In this document: positions 11,628-23,105 of the stretch, one piece after another
How positions within the stretch are numbered: the stretch's first letter is position 1
Layout: the number at the start of each line of letters is the position of its first letter
Origin: Microthyrium microscopicum
Lineage: Eukaryota > Ascomycota > Dothideomycetes > Microthyriales > Microthyriaceae
Reading direction: 5' to 3'
Length of the DNA stretch: 64,000 nucleotides
Assembly: GCA_010405405.1 (NCBI GenBank)
Contig: MU004231.1
Coordinates: 4,080,884-4,144,883 of the forward strand
The notes under the pieces: generated by a model
Seen by the model: only the letters and a program-made list of their open reading frames with translations
Told to the model about the DNA's origin: nothing
Databases searched by the model: none
Position numbers and translations under genes: made by a program

Positions 11628-14600
11628 ATTGGCGAGGTGTTAAGGAATGAAGTGACAATCGATGGAGTACTGATGATAGAGGCCAAGATCTTCTAGAGCC
11701 CGGCCCATAGAACTTATTTATTCTGCATCATCTATCAAGATATGATCGGAAATAGCGGCACCCTACTGTATGGGCTCGGTCCAAGTCCTATGCGGGTATG
11801 AATTCAGTTCAGGGTGATATTTTTAACCAGAGCTCGGCCCACCTTGCAAAGCATTTTGGATTTTGGAACGAAAGCCATATGGGATTGAAGTTTCAATCCG
11901 TAGTATTAATTGCAGATCGACCATATAACGCTAGAAGCCAGTTAGACTTGAATAAATTCTGGGGGTAGACCTAGCTGATTGAACAGGTACCGCTGTAGAT
12001 ATTGAGGGTGGATTTGCATATATTAGACCCCTTATATTCAGCGCTACGCGCAATGTCGCTCCACCTTCTTTGTATTTTAGGTTACATTATTCCCGAGAGT
12101 CCATCTGCCCCAAGTCTGGGAAGCTCCAACGGCAGATCAAGGATATCATCTGGTCCGTAAATAGGGGCTTTACCCAGTATACATTCTGTAGCTAATGGTA
12201 ATACCTATATTTGCATATACTGGAGTACTCTTTGTTATCAGCGTTTGCTGTTAGTTCCTCAAACAACAATACTGAGGTTTGTGGCGACTTCTATTTAGCA
12301 GCTCCCAAAATTATTCAATAGAGACAATAACCGTGTGCAACAGATTGTGATCGCAGCACTATTACATCACGATCAAAACATAAATTAAGGTTTGATACTG
12401 CTAAGATCGCGGATGAACTAACAGACACTTGTCTCCCTGTGACGTGCAGCTTAGAACGCGGAGATAATCGATTATGGCTTAATGCGAAGCCAAGATGCCT
12501 TAAGCTATCGGATGAGCGGGTGAGTCGAGGATCGTCACTGTCTTGAACTGCATCATGATAGATGGAGTTAGGATGAATCCTTACTTCAATATCCAATAAG
12601 ATCTATTGCTGCAGGACCCTCAATCACTGGCTCCGCAAGGTTGATTCTATTTCGAACAGACATGATCCACACGTTGGCAGTCATTCAAATTACCTTGAAG
12701 CACAAACCCAGGATTGAGAGCTACCGAACTTTTTTGGGAGTTATGTCCAGTTTGTGATTGTACTCGAAACATGGCAGTTGGGAACAAGTAGACATTGAAA
12801 CGTCAGACAACGGATCCGCTGGAACTTCTGCTGTTCTCGATACTAGTCCTCGCGGCATATAAGCTGTCTACTGTGCCAGGCCAATTATCAACCCTTGATG
12901 CAGGATAGCTGTATAATCTTGAAGTCCCAGAGACTTGAAGCATTTCAGAACTATGACTGTGTCGTCACGAAGAATGGGGAAGCCAAGTACCTACAACTAC
13001 ATACGTAGACGGACTTGCCTTTTGCCTCCTTGGCTCGAAGAGGGTTGTTATATGATCCCTATGACCAGTTTCAGGGAACATGATAAGATATTTATCAATC
13101 AATAGTACGCGTAATCACCAACTTCCTATGCGATGACACGGATTCAAGGGCTCGACTACTCACGTGTTTGAGTCGGTAATGAATTACTTTCAGCTCGGCC
13201 GCACGGGAGCAATATTTTGATATAGCCACACGGAAATATGCTCTAACCATCTCATGATTCATAGTTAAAGTAGACATCCACTTGCTGCCAAAAAAATGAC
13301 TTACTGAACGTGTTTTCTTCCATGGAATGTTGTTGCATAGAAGGGATTTTGAGGACCTGATAGGAGCCACCAATCCTTTGCATTCTAAAAATGGGTGGAA
13401 TCTTCTATAATGCGTTCTCTTTGGGTGCCTACTTGTCTACTTGTCCCCGGCTCAGCGCCTTTTTCTGTCTAATCTGGCACCTGGATACAGTCTCCAGAGA
13501 CCGTTTTGTATATCAACATAAAGAAATCCACAGACCGAATTTTGGTACTTCCGATCATACATTGATCTTGTGAAATTATTGGATTTGAACGAGATTACTT
13601 GAACTTAAGCAGAGATTTCAGCTGCGAAAAATGGTCTTGGGCAAAATTCTGAACATCTAACTCAGCATGCGGTATTCGAGTCATATGCTCAGAATTGTAT
13701 AAACGGATGGTCCTGAACAGGGCAAGTAGCCTGCGCAGAGTCTACCCGAGAGGAAGGTCGAAAGTGTGGGACTGTTCCAGAGCACTGGTCCAGAAATAGC
13801 TATTTTTAAAAGAAGATTGTATCCTCAAGGAGCTCCTAGGATTGCAGGATGTACTTCTGATAGCAGCGTGGGGTGGATTCACCTTCGTATATGCTCTTTT
13901 TATATTGTGACATGGCTTGGACTGGACTGTAGCATATCGCTCGCGGTTTTCCTCTCTTGCTATATGAAAAGGTTGTAGTTGCACTGGTAATATTCAGTAC
14001 TTGGTGATATCCAACCTGTCTTTATTGATGGCGAGTTCTTAGGATTCAAATTCCCTGACCAAGCGTAGTAATATTGACACCCAAACTCTAGTTAGATTTT
14101 GACAGTTGGTTCCGCCGCTGTTTTCAGAACTCGCTTTGAGAAGCAGGGACTGTTACTTCAACTTATATCTGGCTAACAATCGGTTCATTGCAGCGCTTCA
14201 TAGTTTGTTCTACTACTAATTAGACCACAGCATGCGTTGGAATTGCTTGTAGCGGATTGTTTTCAGAAAAGGTGCTGTCGTACTACTATAGGATAACATT
14301 CTGGTCGCACTGCTAATAGCATACAACAATGAAATGAGGTGAGGTAACATCAAGATATTATTGGGGAGAATCCAAGTGGAACCATTCGCTACATGTTGAT
14401 TGGCACATTAGATAAAGTCGATGTCTGCGGTGATATGCAAGCCTGGTAAGTGGCTTAACATTACCGTTGGTGTGGACAAGGAGGTTCGGGAGGATTAATC
14501 CTCATCCAACCTAAAGCTGTACTAAATCTAACTTCCTGTAAACCACCGGTGGATTCTGAACACAGCTTCAACACTTGCACACCATCGATTCATACTTGGC

Positions 14601-15367
14601 CAAGGACTTTCCGGCCAATCCTCAAACACGACTGTCTCGCGGAGAGGGTTTTGTTCCACCACCGGTCGACTACCACGTACGGAAGCTGCGCTGGCTACGA
14701 TCCGGGGTCGTTTCAGATCTGCCCATGCGCCCTGAAATTAATTAGCATGACATCTACATGGCAAAAGACGCGATAAGAGCTCTTGGGCCAGAGATCTGGC
14801 CGGCAATGGACAATGGCACCAACCTTGGGACCTTGGCTAGTAGCAGCGGCACACTCGATGAGAGACTGGGAATAGTGACATTCCTATGGTGGCAGGTGTC
14901 GACTACTGCTGTTTTGTAGATTTGCAAACGGCGAGGACGAACATCTTCCATGCATGAACCAAAAGTCTATTGTTGCCACGGTTCTGCCAATGAAATCGAG
15001 CGCCAGACTTCGACAGGAAAGCGCAAACCCTAGTTTCTGGTTTGGTGGCCATCAAATCGACAGATGGGGCAAGTCGTTTGGGGAATGGGTAGGACAGATT
15101 GAGCAGCTCTTGGTGCTCTTCTTGCTGCTCTTATCTTCTCCCCTACCATTGAACCAATTTATGAACATACTTAAATAAATATTATCCGCCAGCTATTCCA
15201 ACTGGACGCCATATCATTCGCGCAATGACAGTCCTCACTTTATTTCTTGAATGAATCCTGGATATCGGGATTAGCGCTACCCGGAACCGTATTTTGAACT
15301 GAGAATATCTTCCCCTCATAAACCTTGAGACGGGGCGGTCGGAAAGTTCATCTTTTTTGTACTCTGT
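11628..15367. other. Gene-poor stretch of 3.7 kb
   Basis: Both strands were read for open frames joined by splice sites and none was convincing; frames are all under about 95 codons. No transposase, reverse transcriptase, long terminal repeat or tandem array was recognised. A CCACCGGT palindrome occurs twice (near 14541 and 14658) without further structure. It may be decayed sequence or hold noncoding transcription. Confidence 0.5.
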
Positions 15368-18121
15368 ATGGCTTCAACCAACAATGAGGCGGCGAGGCCA
15401 GCTGCACTCGACACCGACATGAACAGCAGGACTCTGGACCAAGTAGAATCCCCAAGGGATCTCGACAAGAAGGAAGCGGACTACGGGCTAAAGTCTCCTC
15501 AAACGATTGATTCCAGTATTCTCGAGAAGGGATATAGTGCACCAGTTTATGGAAGTGATTCGGATCTCTCCGAGCATTTCAACCAGCCACCGCAAACCGC
15601 ACGAGATCTCGCGACAGAGGTTATTCATGCGAAAGATGATCCAACATTGTCGCCATGGACATTCAGAACCTGGTTCATTGGTATGTTCTACAAAATATCT
15701 TTCATTGGCTCCCAAAGGTTGACTCAATGGATCCTCCGCCTGACTGCTCCGCCGGAGCTGCTCATGCAGTGGCTGATATTCTGACACAACTTGTAAGCAA
15801 GTGCATGCTAACTCCAACTTACAGGAATGGGTCTTTCAATCTTTGGTGGAGTACTTGGGACCATTTACTACTTCAAGCCTCAAACTTTGGGTATATCAAC
15901 AGTGTTCCTTGGTGTTGTCAGTTATGTGCTTGGAGAGCTATTATCCCACATAATACCGCGGAAGACATGGCTTGGAAGACTGCTGAATCCACATCCGGTC
16001 AGTTACATATTGTGGCATGCGAGCATACAAAGATTGCTGATATGTTTTTAGTTCAACTCAAAAGAGCATGCCGCCATCATGATCATGAGTAGCACCGCCG
16101 CATCTGCGCCCCTCGCGGTCGAAGTTCTGGCCGTCAACAAATTATACTACAACAAGGCTACACCAGCCATTGTTGGAATCATACTCACCTTTTCTTCGCA
16201 ATGTCTGGGATATGGGTTGGCAGGAATCATGAGAAAGACGCTGACATATCCTACTAACATGCTGTACCCATCAATTCTACCAACGGTTTCACTTGTAGAA
16301 GTTTTGCATGGGGAAAAGTCACAGGTGAAGAAAAAGCTTCGAGTGTTTTACATTGGATTTACAGTGCTGTTTTTCTGGGAATTCTTCCCTCAATACATCA
16401 GTAGGTATCATAAGTGCTCTTTTGAAGGAAATTCTAACTATTATAGTGCCTGTATTGACCGGAATTTCCATATTTTGTCTCTCAAACCGAAAAAACATGC
16501 TATTTACTCGCCTTTTCGGTGGTTCAAACGGAAATGAAGGCCTTGGACTCTTTAGCATTTGCTTTGATTGGCAATACATTGGAGGTGCCGCCATGTGGCT
16601 TCCGCTTCAAACACTCTGGAACAACTTCATCGGCTATATCCTATGTATTGTGGTCTTTATGGCTATCTACCAAGGAAACATTTGGCAGTCTCAGCAATTC
16701 CCGTTCCTTTCGCAACTTCTGTTTACGAACGAGAGCACATCGGCTAAGTATGTGCAATTCAACCAATCCGAGATCCTGGGTGCCAACCAGGAAGTTGATA
16801 TGAACTTGGTGGATCAGAAAGGTCTCCCATACTTTGCAGGAACATTCATGGCATATATCTTGACCACAAACTTGGCGATGTAAGTGGAAAACTCCCTATA
16901 CCGAGGTTTGACTTGGGCTAAATTATATACAGTACGGCCACACTGACGCATATGATGCTCTGGAACTATGATGACATAAAATCAGCATGGGCTTTCGCAG
17001 CGCCAAGTCAACTCAAAAAACTGCTAAAACCATCTGCATGGAAGTTCTGGCAGAATGTAGCTGATACTCGGGATCCAAACAGTACAGACCCTCATTTGAA
17101 ACTTATGCTTCGATACAAGGATGCCCCAAACTGGTGGTACCTTATTGTTTTTGCGCTCTCGATCCTGCTTGGACTTATATCAATTTACCAGGCTGACTCT
17201 ACACTTCCATGGTGGGGATTTCTTGTGGCGACTGCTATAAGCTCAATATGCATCCTGTTCTTTGGTGCCCAATATGCACTCACTGGTTTCGCCTTCAATG
17301 TCCAACCAGTTATTCAAATGCTGGGCGGCTACTTACATCCTGGAAAGCCCGTCGCCAACATGTACTTCGTCTTGTTCGGATACAACAGTGTCTCTCAAGG
17401 CCAGCTTTTGATAAAGGATCTGAAATTTGCGCAGTATACACATTTGAGCCCGCGGTGTACCTTCACTATGCAAATGGTGGGGACGATTGTTGGCAGTATC
17501 TTTTCATATATCATCATGGACTCGATCACCACAAATCAACGAGAGATCTTGCTGTCGATTGAAGGCACAAACATCTGGTCTGGTCAGACAGTTCAGACCT
17601 ACAATTCTCAAGTTAGTCCTACCTTCTTTAAACTATTCGGTAACTAATACATCATGCAGGCAATTGCTTGGGGTGGTTTAGCGAGCAGAATGTTCTCCGT
17701 TGGTGGAAGGTACCAATGGGTGACGCTCGCATTCTTGATCGGCTTCATCGCTCCAGTGCCTCTTTATATCGCCCACAAGTTCTACCCTAAGTTGCGATTG
17801 AACTATTGGAACACTTCCATTATCTCATACTATATGGGATTCTTATGTGTGGGTATCAACTCGTCACTGACAGCATTCTTTGCTGTTGGATTCTTCTGTC
17901 AATTCTGGCTGCGGAAATATCGATCCAACTGGTTTATCAAATACAACTACCTACTTTCTGCTGCAATGGATGGAGGAACTCAAGTGTTGGTGTTCATCCT
18001 GACATTTGCAGTGTTTGGTGGAGCAGGTAAAGCGGTTGACTTTCCCAAGTACTGGGGAAATAATCAACAATCAGGCAACTTTGACTACTGTATGAAGGAT
18101 CTCGGTTCGAAGGGTCAGTGA
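15368..18121 (+). CDS. OPT family small oligopeptide transporter (Isp4/OPT2-like)
   Basis: Proton-coupled importer of small peptides or peptide conjugates. Six exons: 15368-15680, 15825-15997, 16052-16400, 16447-16879, 16933-17611 and 17660-18121, giving 802 aa, the normal size for fungal OPT proteins. A charged cytosolic tail of about 95 residues precedes the membrane region. Family features: LLNPHPFNSKEHAAIMIMSS, the QCLGYGLAG region, TYPTNMLYPSILPTVSLVEVLHG, WQYIGGAAMWLPLQTLWNNFIGY, the GGYLHPGKPVANMYFVLFGYNS region, NWFIKYNYLLSAAMDGGTQ, and a C-terminal KYWGNNQQSGNFDYC. The first intron is 144 nt, longer than the others. The N-terminal tail contains several acidic Ser/Thr sites, but regulation cannot be read from the sequence. 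Confidence 0.95.
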
Positions 18122-18623
18122 TTGAAATTGCGTTGACCGATTACCTTGGAACCTTTGTAGTTTCCTGTATTTATTTATTTATTTCCTGAACGATGTATGA
18201 TTCAACTGAAGCGCTCCTTTTGCGTAAAGAGATGAAATGACTGCCAATCAAGATTGTATGTGATCATCCTCAGATGAGCTATTGCCTGTAGATCATCTTC
18301 TACATATATCATTTACACGGTGGGAAAGACAGCTCCCACATTATTTGTGCATGATAGGCCTAGGTATTTCATTGTGATAGGCTGCCAGCTCCGGTTTTCT
18401 CTGTTTCTTATTCCTACCTTCGAAATAATCATTTTTCTATAAGATCTCCAAATCGATACTTCATTCTCAAATCCATGTTTTCTTGTTAACAGAGTGATAT
18501 TTGTTCCGATACTGGCGTAGTCCGGATCCGGCTACCGCACTCGGGATCCGATTGACCCACACCTCAAAGTCGCGACTACTCTAAGTTTGGTACACATCAA
18601 CAACGAAGACAACCAGCGCTATC
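18122..18623. other. Intergenic between OPT and GH16 genes
   Basis: No gene. It has an AT-rich 3' region with a TATTTATTTATTTATTT run near 18166-18184 and the promoter of the GH16 gene, including CCGGATCCGG at 18520-18530. Confidence 0.5.
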
Positions 18624-19904
18624 ATGTCGTTTCGTAAGCATTTTGATAAGCTACAGGGTCAGTTCGACAAGGTGATGGATCGGTTGGACTCTCCCAAGCC
18701 GGGATCCGCACCTCCGGCTGTTCCATCATATTCTCGCCCAGGTCAATATCCAGGACAATATGTGCCGCCTCCAGGCCAGTACTCTCAGGGACCATATCCT
18801 CCCCCAGGACAATATACTCAAAGTACTCAAGGCGCATATAATGCCAGCCCGTATCCTCCAGGTGGTTATCAAAGCCAGTACTCTCCCGGTGGCCAGCCAT
18901 ATGGCTATCCAGGCGGGCAATATCAACAACCTGTTCCCCATAGCGGTTATTATGGACCACCTCCCATCCCGAATCACCCACAAGGACAACAAGAGTCTCC
19001 ATACCAGTCTGTGCCGACACCAGATCTCAGTTCAAAGCCCGGATCAACTGGACCGCCACCTCCACCACTCTCATCCAAACCAAGCGGCTCAGCACCACCG
19101 CCATACCAAGCCGATCACAATTCATCATACTACTGGAACCCAACATTTTCACCTGAAATTCCAGTATCGGAGCACTTTGACTACGATCTCGGCGCTGGAG
19201 GCTGGGGCAATAACGAATTGCAAACATACACCAGCTACCCACCCAACGCATTCCACACTCCACAGCACACTCTGGTTGTTCGCGCTATAGTAGATAAATC
19301 CAAAAGCGCAGACCGAGACAAGTATACATCAGCTCGCTTACTCTCAAAACAGCGACTTGCGCGCCGGCGAGGCTACGTCTCCGCCGTGTTATCTGCGCCA
19401 TGTGCGCGCGGAATTTGGCCGGCATTCTGGATGCTACCGGAAGAGCCATTTGAATGGCCAACAGATGGCGAGATTGACATCTTCGAAGCGTGGAACGGTG
19501 GTGTTGAGAATCATAGCTGTTTGCATTGGGGTGGATATTCTGATCCGCAGGATAAGAACAAGCATCGCACGATCAACACGAATATGCGAGATGTGACAGT
19601 GCCGCATGAGTATGGATTAGCTTGGGAGCAGGACGAGTATGGAGGAGAAGGGGGACGGCTGATATGGTATATTGATGGAAGAGCTGTGATGAAGGCTCAA
19701 AGACCACCAGGGACGAGAAGGCTAGAGTCGTGGCGCGTTCTGCTGAATATTGCAATGGGTGGAACTGTATGTGATGGATGCGTGCCTGAGAACGGCTCGT
19801 ATGACATGACGATTTCAAGACTGTCAATGGGAGATTTGCCTCCTGGTGGCTGGGAAAGGTTCGAAATTGATTACCATAATTGCCGAGAAGGAAGGCCTCT
19901 GTAA
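18624..19904 (+). CDS. GH16-type beta-glucanase/transglycosylase with Pro/Gln/Tyr-rich N-terminus, no signal peptide
   Basis: Single exon, 426 aa. Residues 1-170 are disordered: a short amphipathic start (MSFRKHFDKLQGQFDKVMDRL), then repeats of the PGQY/PPGQY kind and a proline-rich PPPPLSSKP block. The second half is a GH16 laminarinase-like domain: YTSARLLSKQRLARRRGYVSAVL, GIWPAFWMLPEEPFEWPTDGEIDIFEAWNG, HWGG, YGLAWEQDEYG and VLLNIAMGG. The catalytic ExDxxE is complete, with Glu283, Asp285 and Glu288. Such enzymes cut or rearrange beta-1,3 glucans. No signal peptide or membrane anchor is visible, which is odd for a wall enzyme; it could be cytosolic, secreted unconventionally, or miss an upstream exon. 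I saw no upstream signal-peptide exon within the 500-nt gap. Confidence 0.88.
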   Translation: MSFRKHFDKLQGQFDKVMDRLDSPKPGSAPPAVPSYSRPGQYPGQYVPPPGQYSQGPYPPPGQYTQSTQGAYNASPYPPGGYQSQYSPGGQPYGYPGGQYQQPVPHSGYYGPPPIPNHPQGQQESPYQSVPTPDLSSKPGSTGPPPPPLSSKPSGSAPPPYQADHNSSYYWNPTFSPEIPVSEHFDYDLGAGGWGNNELQTYTSYPPNAFHTPQHTLVVRAIVDKSKSADRDKYTSARLLSKQRLARRRGYVSAVLSAPCARGIWPAFWMLPEEPFEWPTDGEIDIFEAWNGGVENHSCLHWGGYSDPQDKNKHRTINTNMRDVTVPHEYGLAWEQDEYGGEGGRLIWYIDGRAVMKAQRPPGTRRLESWRVLLNIAMGGTVCDGCVPENGSYDMTISRLSMGDLPPGGWERFEIDYHNCREGRPL

Positions 19905-20325
19905 CCTGCAAGGGGAAGACACGATAACTGTTGACGAGCTTCGAGCTGAAGCTCATTACTGTAATGTCTCAAACTCATGATAAACGGCATGTATATTTAA
20001 CACTGAGGACTACTGTACTACTCTTGCATCTGCGTGCTCATGGAAAAAGGGAGCCCATTATACAACAACACTAAACCCGATCGCATGATAAGTTCCCAAA
20101 AATTAGTGAGTCTTCGTTGGAGTTTCTACTGAAACCATCGGAATTGTCTCAAGTGCTGTAGCAATCGATTTTGAGCGACACTTCATGTCATCCAACACCA
20201 CAGAACACTTTCAATGCCCAAAGATTCCCTTAAAAGCAGCTAAATCGAAGTCGATAAGTTTTTCAAGCACCAAAAACCTCTTAACAACAAACAATTCTAC
20301 TACCGACCATTCCATCTCTGTCAAA
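19905..20325. other. Intergenic with CA-rich leader
   Basis: The last 120 nt before the small split gene are rich in CA and T and look like a fungal 5' leader. An in-frame ATG at 20185 would add 47 residues, but the codons there are low-complexity, so the ATG at 20326 was preferred. Confidence 0.4.
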
Positions 20326-20732
20326 ATGACAAACAACGAAAGTGTATCCGTCTCCCCAGAGACTCCAGCAGTAAGTTGCACAGGTCCTGCTCCTCCACCA
20401 CTAACACTTGCTAGAAACCGACCGCAAGCGCCCGCAGAAGACCGCCTTTCAAAGTTACCAAGTCTACTAGTGCGCGAGCAACAAATTCCGATCGAAACCT
20501 TCGCGACCGCAGCGTCCTCAAAAGACCGGATCGCTTCATCTGCAGCCCGTCGACCAGTCCAGCACCACGAAGCCTAGCCAACAAGCAGTCCAATAGTGCC
20601 ATTGCACGCGCAAGACGCATCAAAATTGCGGAGCTGGTCATTAATGTCGGCGATCGCATCATCAGGGTCGACTTGTCCAGCGTGTTGCGTGCGACTGCTA
20701 CTACAGTCAGCTTCAAGTGCGAGGAAGTTTGA
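20326..20732 (+). CDS. Small basic intron-containing protein of unknown function
   Basis: Two exons, 20326-20370 and 20415-20732, joined by a 44-nt intron (GTAAGT, CTAAC branch, CTAG) in phase 0, give 120 aa. The second exon has no ATG near its 5' end, so it shows up only after splicing. The protein begins MTNNESVSVSPETPA, then a strongly basic middle (ARRRPPFK, RDRSVLKRPDR, RARRIK), and ends in a compact half with alternating hydrophobic residues (IAELVINVGDRIIRVDLSS, VSFKCEEV) that looks like a small beta fold. I do not recognise the family. The net positive charge suggests nucleic-acid or nuclear association, but this is inference. It is convergent with UTP25, 90 nt from its stop. Confidence 0.55.
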
Positions 20733-20822
20733 GATATGGGGGTTCTATCAAGCCCGGCAGTGCAATATAGATGTTGATCTCAGAAGCGAAAAGGAGTGTC
20801 ATGTAGTATTTATTAGAGTTGC

Positions 20823-22908
20823 CTAGACAAAATCATACGTGTCTCCAGACGAACCAAGCATGCTCCTAACCCGCTCTGTGCCTACTATTCGTTCCAGTCG
20901 TAGTGCATCCCATTTTGAAAAGAGTGCTCGAATTCTTCCTTCTTCGGCTGAGATGCGTCCTGTGGTAACGCTGGCGCTCAGAAAGGCGGCGATTTCTTTG
21001 AAAAAGATGGGATTGTCCGGCAGTTGGTATACGACTAGACTTTTGACACCCTTGATGGCATATCGGTAGAAGTGGTGCGCACGCCCTGTGTAAAGCATGA
21101 CAGAGTTCTTGCCGGTCAAGAAGTATGAGCGCGCCCGCCGAGTATCAGGTGTGGCTGGGCTTTTATTCTCTGTGACGGTACCAAATGAAAGGCTGGAGAC
21201 AGTGGGTGAGGTGTCAAAGTAGTTGTTAATTCTGACAAAGTCAAAGTATGAAGGGATAAAAATGAGGACTCCAACACCGCCATCTGGTGGTCGAGGAAGA
21301 CGCAGGATCCATGGGATGATGGTGGATGTGAAGAACTTGAAACGTGCATCGGGATCGGATTGAATACTCGGAGATTGAAATCGTGAGAAAGTTTGTTTGA
21401 GCGGCAAGCCTGTTGCAAGAGCGGATCCATTGTACGTAGGTTGGTATTTTAGCTTACCGAAGACATTGAACATATGACTGTTGAAGATCGAGTTTATCTC
21501 CGGGGTGATGAACGCTGACAAGACGATGGTTTGGCGCAGGTATTTTGCTTGATCATCCAGAGACCACATGCGGACACGGCTGAAGTCGCAATCATGCGAT
21601 TCTCTGGGCGAGAGGTTGAGATGGGACATAACATAAGTGACATGTTCCCAATTCTGCATGAGAAGAGCGTCAGTTTGATCAATCACTACCAACTCAATGG
21701 AGGAAAGATAGTCATAATCCTGCTTCTTGCCACTGGAAACTTTTAGCGAGGTCTTATCGATCATATAGGCGCTCCACTTACTCTCCACTATCAATGGCGT
21801 TTCGAAGTCCCAACGGACTAGCCATGATGATATCCGAGTTGTAGAACTGGGAGAAGAACTTGACGGTCTTGCGAGTAAATTTGATGCCCATGCGAAACAT
21901 ATCATCGTCATTTCCTGCAAACAACTCCTTGAAATCATCCGGTCTACCCTCTGGTACTCCTCCCTCTGATGACGAGAAATTCTGTTCAAATCTTTTCCGG
22001 TTTTCTTGCTGCTCTGGTTGGCAAAGTTCAATCAAATTCTCTACCACTCGGGCACATGAGTTACGGGTTGGAACAAGAAACAAGACCTTTGGACGGGTAA
22101 ATCCTTGATCGCGAAATGATGCATCGCTGGAATCTTTAGAACTGGAGAGCTTTGAGTTATGTTTGAGCACTTTGTCTCGTGTCTTGAACACATGATTCAT
22201 CGCATGAAGACAAGTCATATTTCGGACTGTTGATGCGTTATCCACAGTTCTTCCGCCGAATAATACATCCGAATATCTGAATATAGATGAAGCTAGGCTC
22301 AGCTCGGAAGGATCTAAAGATTGGAACAAAGATTTCGCAGCCGACTGGAGTTTCTTTTTGATTGCCGCATTTGCAACAAGACTCTTCTGATTTGCTGATT
22401 GCTCAAAATGTTCATCTTGTCCTTTTGGTACGTAGAAGTTGGAGTGACCTTCACCAAATGATTGCTTCGAGTTACTCCACCCACCTTCCTTGAGCGCGGC
22501 AAGTCTCTGTTCAAGGCCATGGCTTTGAGGCTGGTCGAAGTGGGAGTCAAATGGGTCCGACTGGACATCTTCATCTTCACTCGCATGAGATTCGCCATCT
22601 TCTTTCTCTTCTTCTTCTATTTCTGGTTGATCGGGGTCCGTATGTCGTGAAGCTGCATTGTTTGCCAGTGCATTGGTAGATGTATCCAACTTTCTTCTCT
22701 TACGGCGGTGCTCTTCACGCTCCGGGTTGATTTTGAATATGTCCAGTAGCGTATTGTAGGGACGCGACTTGGAGTCTTCGCCGTCTGAAGCATCGCTACC
22801 TGAGTTGGAAACGTCGTCGTGAACTTCTTGTTCTACCTTTTGCGGAATAATCTTTGGAAAGTCTCTAGTCCCCTTTCCAGATCCCTTGCTTTTTCGGAAT
22901 TGAGCCAT
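20823..22908 (-). CDS. UTP25: U3 snoRNA-associated protein 25 (DEF/UTP25 family)
   Basis: Component of the small-subunit processome, needed for early cleavage of pre-rRNA in the nucleolus. Two exons, 21782-22908 and 20823-21732, are separated by a 49-nt intron (GTAAGT...TTCCAG) whose removal joins NAIDSGD to GKKQDYDYLSSIELVVIDQ; 678 aa. An acidic, Ser-rich N-terminal third (EEEEKEDGESHASEDEDVQSD) is followed by the DEAD-helicase-like fold without helicase motifs: RPKVLFLVPTRNSCARVVE, the SDIIMASPLGLRNAID stretch, ALLMQNWEHVTYVMSHLNL, the CDFSRVRMWSLDD block, and a C-terminal part with DTRRARSYF and VKSLVVYQLPDNP. All are typical of UTP25. The start codon lies 197 bp from that of eIF3f on the other strand. 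Confidence 0.95.
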
Positions 22909-23105
22909 TATTTCTCGAGTTAATGACAGGTCTGGAAATTTGGTGGTGGATGGGAGTTTAAGAGCAGCAAAAAGTTATGCCAAGACTAAACTTTTTTAGC
23001 GTCGTTCCTGCCTTTTCTTTATCGATAAGGAATCGCACTCCCCGCCAACTTCATCAACACCATCTGCATCCCCGTTTCTTTAGCCAGATTGCAAATACCA
23101 CAATC
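22909..23105. promoter_or_regulatory. Shared divergent promoter of UTP25 and eIF3f
   Basis: Only 197 bp separate the two start codons, one for a ribosome-biogenesis factor and one for a translation initiation factor, so the two genes very likely share regulatory DNA. The + side has a T-rich stretch at 22990-23025 and an in-frame upstream ATG at 22977. Confidence 0.5.

Noticed and set aside
20411-20716. 101-codon minus-strand frame
   Set aside because: Antisense to the small spliced protein; Leu/Arg/Ala-rich as expected for a shadow frame.
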